Shown here piece after piece: positions 33,501-48,500 of a DNA stretch of 64,000 bases. The translations under genes were made by a program, and so were the position numbers. The notes under the pieces are model-generated. The model did not search any database and was not told the origin of the DNA. It saw only the letters and a program-made list of their open reading frames with translations. The stretch's first letter is position 1; each line of letters begins with the position of its first letter. This DNA comes from Proteromonas lacertae (taxonomy: Eukaryota; Sar; Bigyra; Opalinata; Proteromonadidae), in assembly GCA_002245135.1 (NCBI GenBank), contig NGBS01000587.1:186001-250000 (forward strand), in the 5' to 3' direction.

Positions 33501-36500
33501 TTTTTCTTCATTATCATTCTCATCTAATTTTTCATGAATAAATTTACCACCTAATTTCAACTCATCATAACTGATTGGATCTTCATATATGTAGAACAAA
33601 ACTGTATCTTCTTCAGCTTCAAACCATCTTGGTAATATTTCTGGATGTTCTAATTCTTCTTCATAAGCACAATTTAATCCTATTTCACACCAATCAGCAT
33701 TTGCTTCATCAAAGAAATCTAATGGACCAACTGTTTTAATATCATCATATTCTAATAATGCTGAATATTTTCTTCTATCCCAATCTTTAGCTTTATCACT
33801 TGAAATTTTTGGTAATGAACAGAAATCATTTTCAAATATCTCTGAGAGTGTAATATATCGATCAAAATAACTACATCGACTGAAATAAGGTAAATAAGGT
33901 AATGTATAAATTGGATTTCGATTATAAGAGGCATTTCCATTCTTATCGATCACTAAATCATCAAAGATTTCTCGATATTTTCTCTTATATTCTAATGGAT
34001 GATCTTTCGATGGATAGAAGAATTCAAATGGAGTTTCTAAATCATTCAATCTTTCATGATATATTGTTACATTCTTATTCTCTGGGTTTACACTATAACC
34101 ACTCAATACTCTGCCTCTTTCAGTTTCATTGTATCTCGGAGGTAAATTGATTGGAGAATGAATTGAATTGTATATGGATTTATCTAATACTGCCACATGT
34201 TGATAGATTTGAGGAACTGATTTATTTTCAAAGGAGATTGGATATGATAATATTCTTTGAGGTAATTTTGATGGATTTAAAGCAGTCATCATATAAGCAT
34301 GATTTGGTCTATGAATCTTTACTTTTGTTGTGTTGTAGAAGAAATTACTTACTGGTAAATAGATTCCATTGATTATCTCGATTTCTACTCGGAATATTAC
34401 ATCTTCTAATGCATATAAGGTTATATTTGTTACTTGATTTACATTCGTATTATCTAACCAGTCACTTAGTTTTATTGGTTTTCGACAAGGAGATTGAGTT
34501 ATTTCAGAAAATTCATAATCAGCTTTAGATGACTGAATCTTTGTTGGATAACCTTGATCATTAAATACACAGAATTCTTGTTCACATAGTGATTGATGGA
34601 CATAAATACCTATTCGATAATCATCATGATATTTAACAGCATCAGGAATATGACGGAAATCAAAACTAATATAAGCACTTTCCATTGCTTCTAAACTAAA
34701 CCAACCTAATTCTTCATCTAATATTTCTTCTTCTTCATGACTTTTACCTATTAAACAGTTATTTAATTCTTTTTCATTCATTTCTTTACCATATTTTAAG
34801 GTTATTGGATTACTCCAAGTATTATTATTCTTCACATATACATCCACTGTTTCTACATTGTTATATAATTCATTTTGATAAGGAATTTCACATCGAACTC
34901 TTGTCGAATTTATATATAAGCCATTTGATACTTTCTCTACTATTATATCTTTATTCTTTAATACTACTTTACAACTTAATGTACCTATACTTAAGAAATG
35001 TCTTCCTATTATTGTTACTAAACTTGATCTATCAGATCTTATCACATTTGGACAAGCTCTGACTGTTGTTACTGTATCATTTATCCACACATTATCACTA
35101 TCAGTGTAATTCACTGGAATTATTCGTTTTAATATTGGAATACTTTTTGTTGATGTTTTATTTATACCTAATTCATTGTATTTATATCCACTTTCTATAT
35201 AATACATTCCATCTCTCTTCTCACAAGTATCAACTTCTTTTATTATACATTCTTCTACTTTGCCTGCACCTATCTTACTTGTCATTCCATCTGGACATTT
35301 ACCTTCTCGAGGATTCTTATTTGTTGTACCATATGGACAGAAATAATCGGGTCTACAACTTCTGATTCTGGGTAATATTAAAGGAGTTCCTCTTGGACAA
35401 TATCTACCAATTGGACACATATTATCATATTGAGTTGAATCTGTGCTTGCTTTACCACAAGCATAACCAGCTGGACATAAATGAGTTGTTGTACTTTCAT
35501 TATTTGTTCCTACACCACATATATAACCATTTTGACATGGTGGAGCATTAGAGATATTTACAGTTTGAGAGAATCGACAATAATGACCTTCTTGACATGG
35601 ATAACAGAATGATATATCGGTATTACCTGTATAGTCACTAAATGTACCAACTGGACATGGTCTACAAAACATTGAATTAACTGCTGATCGATATGTTCCA
35701 TTTGTACAAACTTTGGGAACATAAGTACCAAAATCTAAACAAGAATGACCAGCTGGACATGGATAACAATAAGAAGCACCAAATCCTAAAGCATAAGTAC
35801 CAGGTAAACACATTTGAGGAATTATTCGACCACTTTCATTATTATAATGACCAAAGTGAGATTGAATTGGAACAGCTGTACCTGCAGGACAATAATGTCC
35901 AGCATAACAATAATCACTACCTTCACTTCGATTTGTACCACTTTCACAATAGGTTCCTTCTAAACATTCTTGAGGATATAAATGACCTTCAGGATGCATT
36001 GGAACCCAAGGAACTACTCTTTCATTTGTCATTACTCCTCCTAAACAGAATGTACCAGGATTACATTCATGTGGTTGTAATACATTTATACTTAATCTAT
36101 CAAACAAATCTTTCATTTCTTCTTTTGCATCAGAATGTAATAAATCTAATCTTTCTTCGATCTCTTTTCTAACTTCTTCTACTTCTTCTTCACTTTCTGC
36201 AACATCATATAATGCAGTTCCATTCAAACAGTAATAACCAGCTTTACACATTCAATACAGCTTCACTCACACCATTTTCTATACATACTCGACCAGCTGG
36301 ACATATCCAAGGAACTTCCATTCCATATAATGGACACCATGTACCTCTTGGACATAATTTACATGTTGTTTGACCTTTCTTATCATTGTATGTTCCAGGA
36401 TAACATTTTGTTTGCAGAAGTTGAACCAGGTTGACAATAATGACCTTTTTCACATTTAATTGTGTGTGTTCTATTTGGACAATAATGACCACTTAAACAA

Positions 36501-39500
36501 GGAGAAGTTCCTTCAGCTGTCATTGATCCAATTGGACAATAGAATCCAGGTGAACATGGTTGAGGAGTGTTAAAATCATTCTTAACTGATATATTGGTTG
36601 ATGTACCTTCTAAACAATAATGATACTTTGGACAAGGTAATGGTTTTTCAGGATATGTTACAGTGTAATAATCAGGAATATACATATAATATGGTTGGAA
36701 ATTATCCGATTTTTCATTCTTTTCTACTTCATCTTTATAAGTTTCATTATATTCCCATACAAAACTGAGATTAAAATCACTAAAATCTAATACTTTTGTA
36801 CCTTCTAAACAATAATGTCCTTTTGGACATAATGTTACTGGGTTTACTAGCCTTAATCTATCACATACAAAACCTGCAGGGCAAATGATTGGCATTCTCA
36901 TTCCTTTATCTGGACAATAATAACCTAATGGACATGGTTCACAGAAATATTCTTTTTCTCTTGAAGCGAAATAACCAGCTGGACATAATGTGAAATTACG
37001 ATTCACTCTATTAAATCTATTCTCTTTTTCATCTATTAATGAAATATTTCTAGATTTAAAAACATAATCACTTAACTTTGGACTATAATCGAAATTAGAA
37101 TCACTTGTAAATCTTGCATCTATTCCACAATAACTACCTCTTGGACATTTATAAATATCTCTTCCAGGACAATAATAACCATATGGACATGGCTGGATAT
37201 ATCTAAACATTAAATCAGACTTAGTATATTCTTGTGCATTTATTGATACAGCTACAGAAACATCACCTGTTGTATTATATATGAAATCTCTATGTTGTGG
37301 AACTCTACAAATCATTAATTTTTCACTTATATAATATCCTCTTACTACTGTTCTGTCAATCATACATCTTAATAAAGTTGTATTAACAAAATTATATCCT
37401 CTAATATATAATGGATATTGACCTTCAATTAAACCATATTTTGGTTTTAAATCATATATTATAACATTCTTATAATATCTGAAATAGAATTGTGTATATG
37501 TAAATATTATACCATCAAATGATACTGTAATATTATATAAACCATCTAAATTAGATGGAGTTTTACATGTTATATATGTTCCATTAATAAATCTCAATGG
37601 ACTTTCAAATAAACCAATTCTACATTTACCATAAGAAGTATCATAGAAATTCTCACCAACAATATGCAATATTGTACCACCTTCCATTACACCTATTAAT
37701 GGATTTATTGACTTATAAACTATATCAGGTAATACAGTGATTTGTAATACACCATCTTCACGACTTGTATTGAAAAATGAAACATCTAATTTATAATTAC
37801 CTGTTTCTCTTGCTGGTAAAGTACACATTATCATTGTATCACTAAGTAAAGATGTTGGAACTTCTGCTTCATCATATAAACACTTTGGATTTTCTTCTAA
37901 ACTAAAACCTAAACCTCTCACAATTACTTCTACTTCATATTTTGATGGAATTTCACTAGGAGATACACTTCGTAATACAGGTTCATCTAAATAATAATAA
38001 GTAAATCCATAATTAGTATAATCGTAACCATTCAAACTAACTTCAACAAATACAGAACCTGGAGCTCTAACATGAGGTGGAACTTTACATTCAATTTGAG
38101 AGGGCGAATAATAAACAGGACGAACTGTAAAATCTCCAAATAAACATATCATTGATTCAGCAAAGTTTGAACCATAAATAGTAACCATATTACCACCACT
38201 AGTTGGACCTGTTGTTGGATTAATTAATGTTATTATTGGTGTTCTATAGAATGTGTATAATCTTTGACTTAATGAGTATTTATAACCATCATTAGTTACT
38301 TCTAAATATACTGTTCCATCAATATGTGGTGGAGAAATACATTCAATTGTTGTACTGTTTAAGAATATTCCATTAACTGCTGATTCACCATTGAAATTAC
38401 ATCTTAATGAATTTGATTCTATGAAATTTGTTCCATAAACGTTTATCACTGTTCCTCCAATTGATGGACCTCTGTTTGGCACTATTTTTCTTACTGTTGG
38501 AACAACTGTTGGAATATTGTAATCTACATTTGCTCCATCTGATATTACATCCAATCTTCTATTATTAGGAGTTATATAACATCTATAAATATTCTTGTAC
38601 AAATATAATGCAGGAATTGTGATATTATCATTCTTACATAAATAATTCTTATTCACATCATAATTACTAATTTCTATATCTTCATACTCTTTATAATCAA
38701 ATATTGGAGTTGTTGTAAGGATTTCTACATCTTTATTATAATTAAAAACAAATTGAGTTGGTATAAAATCCTGTAAATTATTAGTTACTGATATTTCTAC
38801 AGATTCATCAAATGAATATGGTGGAGATATACATAATATTTCAAATTCAGATTTATAGATTGAACCAACTATTTTATCACCAAATAAACACATTGTATTT
38901 ATTGTAAATCTTTCACCTGTTAATGTTATTACTGTATGACCAGAATAAGCACCACTTAATGGAGTTATATCTAATACTAATGGTGGTATATAATATTTGA
39001 AGTCAACATTTGTTGATATATATTCTTTATCATTTATTGATACGGATAGTGAATATGATTCAGTGTTGTTATATACAGCTGGAGATATACAATCAATTTC
39101 ATTACTACTCTTGAAATAACCATTTGATACTATTACATCATTGAATTTACATCTTATATATTCAGTACTGATGAAGTTTATACCATAAACACTGATTATT
39201 GTATTTCCATGGATTGAACCTGATTTAGGAGTCATTGTTTTAACAACTATTGGTTCAACTATTCTAAATTGTATATAATTACTTATTACAGATTCTTCTG
39301 ATATTAAATAGAAGTTTAATCTTTCTTCATGAGTTGTTTCTGGACTATAACAAATACCATGTTGACTATCAATGTAGATAATATTTCCCATTTTGTATTT
39401 ACCAAAGCAACAAACAGCTGATAATGGTAAATAATCTACATAAACATCAATCTCCACATTTCCATTTGTACTAGCTAAATTAGGATAGACTTTATTAATT

Positions 39501-42500
39501 GTAATTGCATTTGTGTATGTATAACTGAATAATCTAGTGATATTTTCATTTCTATGTAATTTTATTGAAACATCTACTTTTCCTTCAATATGATATGGTG
39601 TAACACATTCAATTTCATTTTCTGATTTAAAAGTTCCATTCACTTCATGTCCTCCAAATGAACATACTATACTATTTGTATATCTAAATCTATAACCACT
39701 AATTGTAACTAATTCACCACCTTTAGTTGGACCTACTGTTGGACTTATTGATATTATTTCTATTGGATAAGTGTATAAATAATCTACTTTATTATAATGT
39801 GATTTTGAATTTAAACCAACTGATAATGGAACTATACCAATATTATCATTATTGGATGGAGAACTACATCTTATATGTGATGAACTAATAAATGTAATTG
39901 GAGTTTCTAAAGTATTATTAAATCTACACACTAACTGTTTTATATTTCTAAAATTATAACCATAAATATCAATCATTGTTCCTCCTAAAATTGAACCAAA
40001 ATCTGGTTCTATATTTACTATCTTCACTTCATTTATATATTCATAATATTGACCTCCAATTATATATCCATTATCATTATCTAAATGCACTTCAACAATA
40101 CCAATCGAATGTTTTGGAGCTTTACATGTTAATGATGTTTCATTCAATGATAATACAGGGGAATATATACCATCAAAAATACAATACTTAAAATCATATT
40201 CATTAAACAAAATACCTGTAAATGTAACAATATTACCACCTTCTATTGTATCTACGATTGGTTTTAATGATTTGATTAAACTATCTTTCTCTACTCTAAT
40301 TGTTTGATTTACTGAAATGAAGTTAATATCATCAAATGATAATGACAAATCACATTCACCTATTGGTAAGATTGGACTAATACAAATGATTGTATTAGAA
40401 TCATTATAATAACCATCAGATATTATATCATTAAATCTACAATAAACATCACCTTCTAAGTATGAATTATCATTATTTATTCTGATTGTTACAGCTGATG
40501 AACCTGATGTTGGTATTATTGTTGGTGTTACAACATTCACTCTGAAATGAGATATTACATTTAATACAACTGAATTTGATTGGCTAAAACCTCCATCATT
40601 AGAGATTGATATATCATATTTATTTGGTGGTAAATATGGTAATTTACATGTCATTGCAAATGGTGGAAATATAAAAACCTTCCAAAATCATATCTTTATT
40701 AATTATACATGATAGATTTGAACTATCATATATCATTGAACCATATACTAGTGATTATTTCATGATAATTTTCCATTACTTCCATTGGATTGTAAGAATC
40801 AATATGTGGTGTTGTAACATATATTACATTCTCATAATTTGAGTATTTTCTATCATAACCATTCAATGATAATAATAATTTCTTATATCCATTGAAATTC
40901 TCATAGTTTGGAACTATACATTTACATTCTGTTTCACTTATTACACTAGCTTCCACAACATCATTATAATCAAATATACAATACATTTTACTATCACTAT
41001 TATTGCTATTAATTGGGAAATTTTGACCTGTTACTGTTATTTCCATACCACTACTTATTATTTTTGGATTTACAGATTCCAACACTGGAGTATTTACATA
41101 TGTGAATGTGAATGAAGTTTCCATCCAATTAACACCATCATATGATAATGATATTGGAACTGTATTTGCTTCATAAGATAATGGAGTTTTACATACAACT
41201 GTTGAATCATTAATATAATGAATTGATACTATTGAATTACCAAATCTACAGTATTGAGGTAATGTTTCATTTGTGGATGATAATTCAATTACTACTGGAG
41301 TTTCACCTTCTAATGGACCATTAAATGGTGTTACTTTGGCTGTTGAGAATCTTTCATATACTGTAAATAAACTATAACTATTATCTAATACTCCATGTCT
41401 GTAATATATTCCTATTTTGTAATTACATGGTGTTAATGGAGGTATTGAACATTCTATTATTGTTTCTGATATGTATTTATAATCTGTGAATGTTGTATCA
41501 TTGATAATACATTTGAAGTATTTATCATCAACGAAATTACTACCATTTATTGACATTATAACTTCATCTTGATTCTCTGGAATATACATTGGATTAATTG
41601 AATAGATTTCAGGTTTTTCATATATTGTATAATTAGATATTTCATAATCTATCCAATCATTATCATTATTACTAACTGATAAAACGTAAGATCCAATTTC
41701 AATATCATCGTTAAGAATACATTTTACATAAGATGAATTTATAAATGTTGTTGTGAATTTATTTTCATTCAATTTACATAATGTTTTATTCTCTATAAAT
41801 CCTTCACCAAATACTTCAATTTCATTGTTTAATGGATTTTCAATTGATGTTTCTGTTATTTCATTTATCACTGGATCTAATACATACTCGTATTGTACTG
41901 TATTATTATCATTATTATAAACCATTCCATCTACTGAATAAGATACTTCTACTACACCTAATGGATGTCTTGGAGATTTACATTGAATTTGATTTTGATA
42001 TATATATATAGCTGACACTTTAATATCATCAAATATACAGTATATATTCTCTGAATAAGTGAATAAATCACCATATATTGTCACTGCTGTATTACCATTT
42101 ACTGAACCAAAGGTTGGTTCAATTAAATGCTTTATCATTGGAGTATAATAATGTAATGTGAAAGAGTTTGATAAAGTTTGATTGTTGAGAGATATTGCAA
42201 ATTCTACATCTTCGTTTTCAGTATTATTTATATTTACAGCATTACATTCTATTTCATTATTTGATATAAATCTAGCTGGAACTGATATCTTTCTATTAAA
42301 CCAACATGTTAATAATGGTAAATCGTATATATGTAAAGCATAAACTGTGATTGGAATAATATTATCAGATTCATCATCTTTTAATGTTGAAGATGTTATA
42401 TAATTTGGAGTAATTGAATAAATATATGGCTTTTCATATAATTTAAATATATATGGAACTAAATTGAAATTTTGACCATCATTTGATATTGTTAATAACA

Positions 42501-45500
42501 CTATTGGATTATTCAAATATGGTAAATTACATGTCAATACATTATCATCACTTTTACCTTTTACTATTCTATCATTGAATTGACAATAACCATCTTCACT
42601 AACTAAATACTTTGCTTCAATTCTAATTTCTTCAGGATTATTAATTGTTCCAGTTTCTGGAGTAACTTTCACTATTTCTGGTAGATTTGTATAAACGAAA
42701 TAACTTGTAATAACATTCAATTGTGATGGTAAATACATTACAGATAATGTTACATTTCCTGTCTTTTTAACTCTTGGAGAAACACATACGATTTCTTTAG
42801 ATGATAAATACAATGCATTTACTGGTATTGTATCAAAAATACACTGTAAATTATTGTGATAATATTCAAAATCTATTCCTTGAATAGCAACCATTGTTCC
42901 TCCACTTGTTGGACCATTTTGAGGATATATTTCATTAACATCCAATAAGTTATATATATTAAATGATAATTCATTTGATATATAATCTATTCCATTATTT
43001 GAGATTGATAATCTGATTGTATGTGGTTTAATATTTGGTACATTACATTGTATTGTTGTATTGGATATAAACACTGCTTCTACTCTTCTAATATCATCAT
43101 AAACACAGTATAATTCATCATTATTTATAAAATATGGTTGTTTGGAGGTTAAAACTAATTGACCAAAATGTATTGATGATGGAATATAGGTTAAATCTAA
43201 TTTTGGTAAATAATTATAATAGAATGAATTTGTATAGAAATCTTCACCATTTTGAGATATATAAACTGGAACAATTCTATTTTCATTTTCATTTTGTGGT
43301 GGAGTAATACAACTAATATGTTCACTATCAATAAATTCACCATTAACTACACTTTCACCGAATCTACACTGTATTAAACCTTCTTTAAAGTATTTACCTT
43401 CAACTACAACTCTTGTTCCACCATTAACTGTACCAATATTTGGTGTTATGGAATATAACTCTATTTCTTCAGTGAATGTAAAATATTCATCATTTAATGA
43501 TATATAATCTATTCCATTCATTGATATTTCTAATGGAACTGAACCTAATGGATGATGAGGTGTTATACAGATTATATTATGACTGTCAATAAATGTACCT
43601 CTTGTATTATAAACACCAAATTTACATGTCAATTGTCCACTAAACACAAAGTAATTTCCATTGATATGAACTTGTGTATTTCCTAATATTGAACCATTAT
43701 TTGGTTTATAGGATATTATTAATGGTGTTAAATAATAGGTGAATGATGGTTGTAATTCGATAATATCATCTTCATCATTCAATGATAATGTGATTGTGAC
43801 TTTTCCATCTGAATGAACTGGAGTATAACAAGATATTGTTGTTTCATTATGAAATGTTGTTGGTGTTGAAATAACTGAATCAAATATACATTTTGATGTT
43901 GTTTTATTTGAAAATGATGATCCATAAATGTAAATTAATGTTGAACCAACTGTTGGACCTGATAATGGGAAGTATTGATAGAATTTGGGTGATGTATAAT
44001 ATGTAAATAATAGGTTTGTATTAACATAATCAAATTTATTAGTTGATATATATACATATACACTTTCACTTGCTGGATATGTTGGTGTTTTACAATAAAC
44101 TTCATTTGATGAGATATAATCAGCTTTAACAACATATAAACTATCTAATCCAAATCTACAATAAGTTGAATTATTAATGAAATTTGAACCAATCAAATGA
44201 ATCAATGAATTACCATTTGTACTTCCTCTATTTGGTATTATATTACTAACTTCTGCTCTATTGATATATTCAAAACTAAATAATGGATTATCTTCACTTA
44301 TTCTTAAACTAACATCAGAAATCAATGAAAACGGATAAACACCAACTGGATTTGGAGGTGTCAAACATTGAATCATGTTTGAATTAATAAAAGTAGCAAT
44401 AACTGGCTTATTATTAATCAAACAATACAATATATCAGTTTCTTCAAAGTTAGTTCCATAAATTTGTATTAAATTATTACCTTCAACTGATCCTTGTAAA
44501 GGCTTTATATCTACATAATGTGGTGGATGAATATAGTTGAAATTATCAGTAATTAAATACCATTCTTCATTGTTATAAGATATATACAATGACACTTTAC
44601 CATAAGCATGTTGTGGGATTTCACATCTCAAAGTTGTAATATTGAATGTATAACCACTTACAACAGTATCATCATATTTACAATAAATATTCTGAAGTGC
44701 TTTAAACCCATGTCCATTTATATATGTAAATGTACCACCTAAAACATATGCTTTCATTGGATTAATGTTATAGAACTTATGATAATCAATGTAATAAAAA
44801 TCAAAGAATTTTGGAGTTAATAAACTACTTCCACTGATTGTTAAATAAACATGATCTTCATTCATTTCTGGAGCAATACAAGTGATTTCATTGGGAGAAA
44901 TATATTGAGCAATTACATTAATATAACCAAAACTACATGTATATTCAATATCATAATGATAATTCTCACCATATATTGAGATTATTGAACCTCCAGATTT
45001 ACTACTATTCTTTGGACTTATTGATAATACTATATTTTCATTGTTGTATGTATAAGTAATACCACTGTATGTAAAATCATATCCATTAATTGAAATATCA
45101 AAACTCACTTCACCTACTCCATCTGGACTTACACAACTTATTGTATTTTCATTAATATATATTGCAGAAACAATTATTTTATCAAATCTACAACTTAAAT
45201 CAGGTGAGTATATGAAATTATTACCATAAACTGTTATTGTTGTATTTCCTGTCATTTTACCAACTGATGGATTGATTTTGAAGATATATGGCTCTATATA
45301 ATAATTAAATTGTTTATTCGTAGCTAAATCATAATTACCATTGATTATTATATATAAATCAACAATTCCACTTATATGTGCTGGAGAAACACAATTAATT
45401 TCATTAGATGACAAATAATAACCATAAGTTACATCTTCACCAAATTTACAGTATATTGTGTCAGTATTAACGAAGTTTGTTCCACTTACTGTTATTTTTG

Positions 45501-48500
45501 TTCCACCAATGGTTGGGCCAGATAATGGTGAAACTGATCTGATGAAAATTTCTGGATAATATGTGAAATACACTGTATTATTTGTCTTGTATTCTTTCTC
45601 ATTTGTTGAAACGGATATATTTATTAAATTTGTTTCAATATTTTCTGGAATTATACACTTAATGTGATTCTCTGTAATATATTCACTTTCTACAATATAA
45701 TTCTCATCATCATTAAATTTACATAATGTCTCATTAGTAAATCCTGAACCATAAACACTTAAATTGATTGATTTATCAGTTATTACACTACTGGATGGAT
45801 AAATTAAATATATTTCTGGTGTATTTACATATGTTATTATTGTTGATAATCCTAATGGAATTCCCATATACAAAACATCTAACTTATAATCTCCAATTAT
45901 TCTATTCGATGGTGCTATGAATTGTAATAATGATTCACCTATATAATATGGTTCAATTCTAATATTATTCAATCTAAATGTTATATAATATTCTGCTAAA
46001 TAATAAGCTTTGATCGTAACAATATTAATTCCATTTGTATATATCTTTTGTGGAGTAATATCATAGATATAAGGATCTGGATATATTTCATACATTATAT
46101 CAGTTTCTACATAATTTACACCATTATCTACACTTAATGAGAATGGATATTTACCAGGTGTCTTACTATGTGGACTTGGACAGGATATTGTTGTTGTATT
46201 ATAATAATTACATAATATTACAGGTAAATCACCAAACTTAGCATATATCTCACTGGAATAAAAGAAATGAATTCCATAAATCATTATTGAATAATTACTA
46301 TTCATATATCCAATACTTGGTAATACATGTTGTATTTCTGGCTCTGGAATGTAATATAAATTGAATTTACCTAAATCCATTGTGTCACTGATTATATTGA
46401 CGATTCCTTCACCTGTTTTATGTTTAAATGTTATACAATTAGCTGTTGAATTGTCTACCAATATCATATCAGTTGTTTCATTCTCATAAATACATTTGTA
46501 CTTCAATTTCATATCGAAATTACCTTTTATTGTTAAAATTGTCTTACCTGATGTAAGAATAGAATATGGTTTTATTGAATCTACAAATATTGTGGAGATA
46601 TATTCATATTCAAATGTATCTACTGATTTATCAATACCATTTAATGAAACTGTAACATTTACAATGCCTGGAATATGTGGTGGAATAATACATTTCACTG
46701 TATTATTCGATATAAATTGAGCTGAAACAACTTTATCATTATCAAATATACAACTGATGTATTTACTGTCATAAAAATGATTTCCATTAATTGTCATTGT
46801 ATTTCCTCCTCTTGTTGAACCATATTTTGGTTCTATTGAATATAAAGTGTGCATTGGAATATAAGTGTAATTAAATATATTACTTTCATCATTTCCATTG
46901 ATTGTTACTGTAAAATCATATACTCCTGTTTCAAATACACTTGGTGTATTACATCTTATTGTATTTGGTGATGCATAAAGTGCTGGTGTGTATATATTAT
47001 GATTCATAACACATTGTAAAGTATTGGCTATTCTTAAATCCAAATCCATAAACTGTAATCATTGTTCCACCATTTATACTACCAAAAGTAGGTTCTATTG
47101 CAATTATATCTATTTCTTCATATATGTAAGAATATTCATAATATTCAAAACTATTTCCATTGTCAAATGATATTTTTATTTTTACTATATTATCACTTAT
47201 ATCGTTGTTAATATCCAACAATCTTGGAGATACACAAATCACTTTATTCTCATTAATATAATATGATTTTGTTATATAATTATTAAATTTACATAATGTT
47301 GTATTTGGCTAATGAAACACCAGTTAATGTGATATTTGTATTACCAAATACACTTCCATATAATGGTGTTATATTATTCAATATTGGTAAAGGTGTATAG
47401 GTATATGTAAATGACTTTGATAAACAATCATTCTTATGTAAACATATTGATAACTGAACATCACCAGAAGTATAAGGAGGTGATATACATTGTAATGTAT
47501 TTGAATTAATATAGGAAGCACTAACATAAATACTATTAAATAAACAGAAATAGGGTGTATTTGGTGTTAATGAATTACTTGTTATATTGACTATTGTATT
47601 TCCACAAGTTGGTCCAAATGATGGATTTATTGATATTAATTCACTATCTACTATATATTCATATTCTAATGTGTTTGAATGAGAAAAACTATCACTTGTT
47701 ACTGAGAAACTGACTTTTCCTGCTTCAGAATATTCTGGTGATAAACACTCAATCTTATTCTCTGAAATCCAAATTGCTTTTACTTTCAATGCACCAAATT
47801 CACAGTAAAACAATGATGAATCAATAAATGAATCACCATATACAATAACTGGGGTATTTCCTGATAATTTTCCTTGAGATGGTCTAATTGAATATATAAA
47901 TGGTAATAATTGAATGAATATTGAAGAACCATCAGATTTTTCATATATTTTCTTATTCCACAACAATGATAATGTATATAATCCTGATGGTAAAGTTGGT
48001 ATAACACATTGAACACTTGAATCATTAATATAAACAGCATCAAATGTAATATTGTTTATTAAACATTCTAAATTCTCTTTAGGGAAATTCTTACCATTAA
48101 TTGTGATTGGTAATTCACCTATTGTTGAAATTATTATTGGATTATAACTGTATATTTCCATATCTTCAATATATGTGAAATTTATTGGATTTGATAAATC
48201 TCTATTATTTCTTTTATATTCAACACTAACAACACCATTATTCTGAGAATAAGGTGGTGTATAACATAATACAACTGTATCATTGTATATTATGGCATTT
48301 GATTCATATTTATTATCAAATATACATTTACTAGCTTTATTACTCTCAAAACCACTTCCTATTAAATAAACTGGAGTAAAACCTGAATTTGGACCACTTG
48401 ATGGAATTATTTCTACTAATTTCACTGAATCAATATATCTATACAATAAAATATCAGATTCTTCATTGGCTAATGATAATTTCACTTCTATTTCTTTACC

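Noticed and set aside
30746-36172. Several 70-160-residue plus-strand frames within the giant gene
   Set aside because: They are antisense shadows rich in His, Leu and Tyr, with no recognisable domain, under a continuous coding frame.
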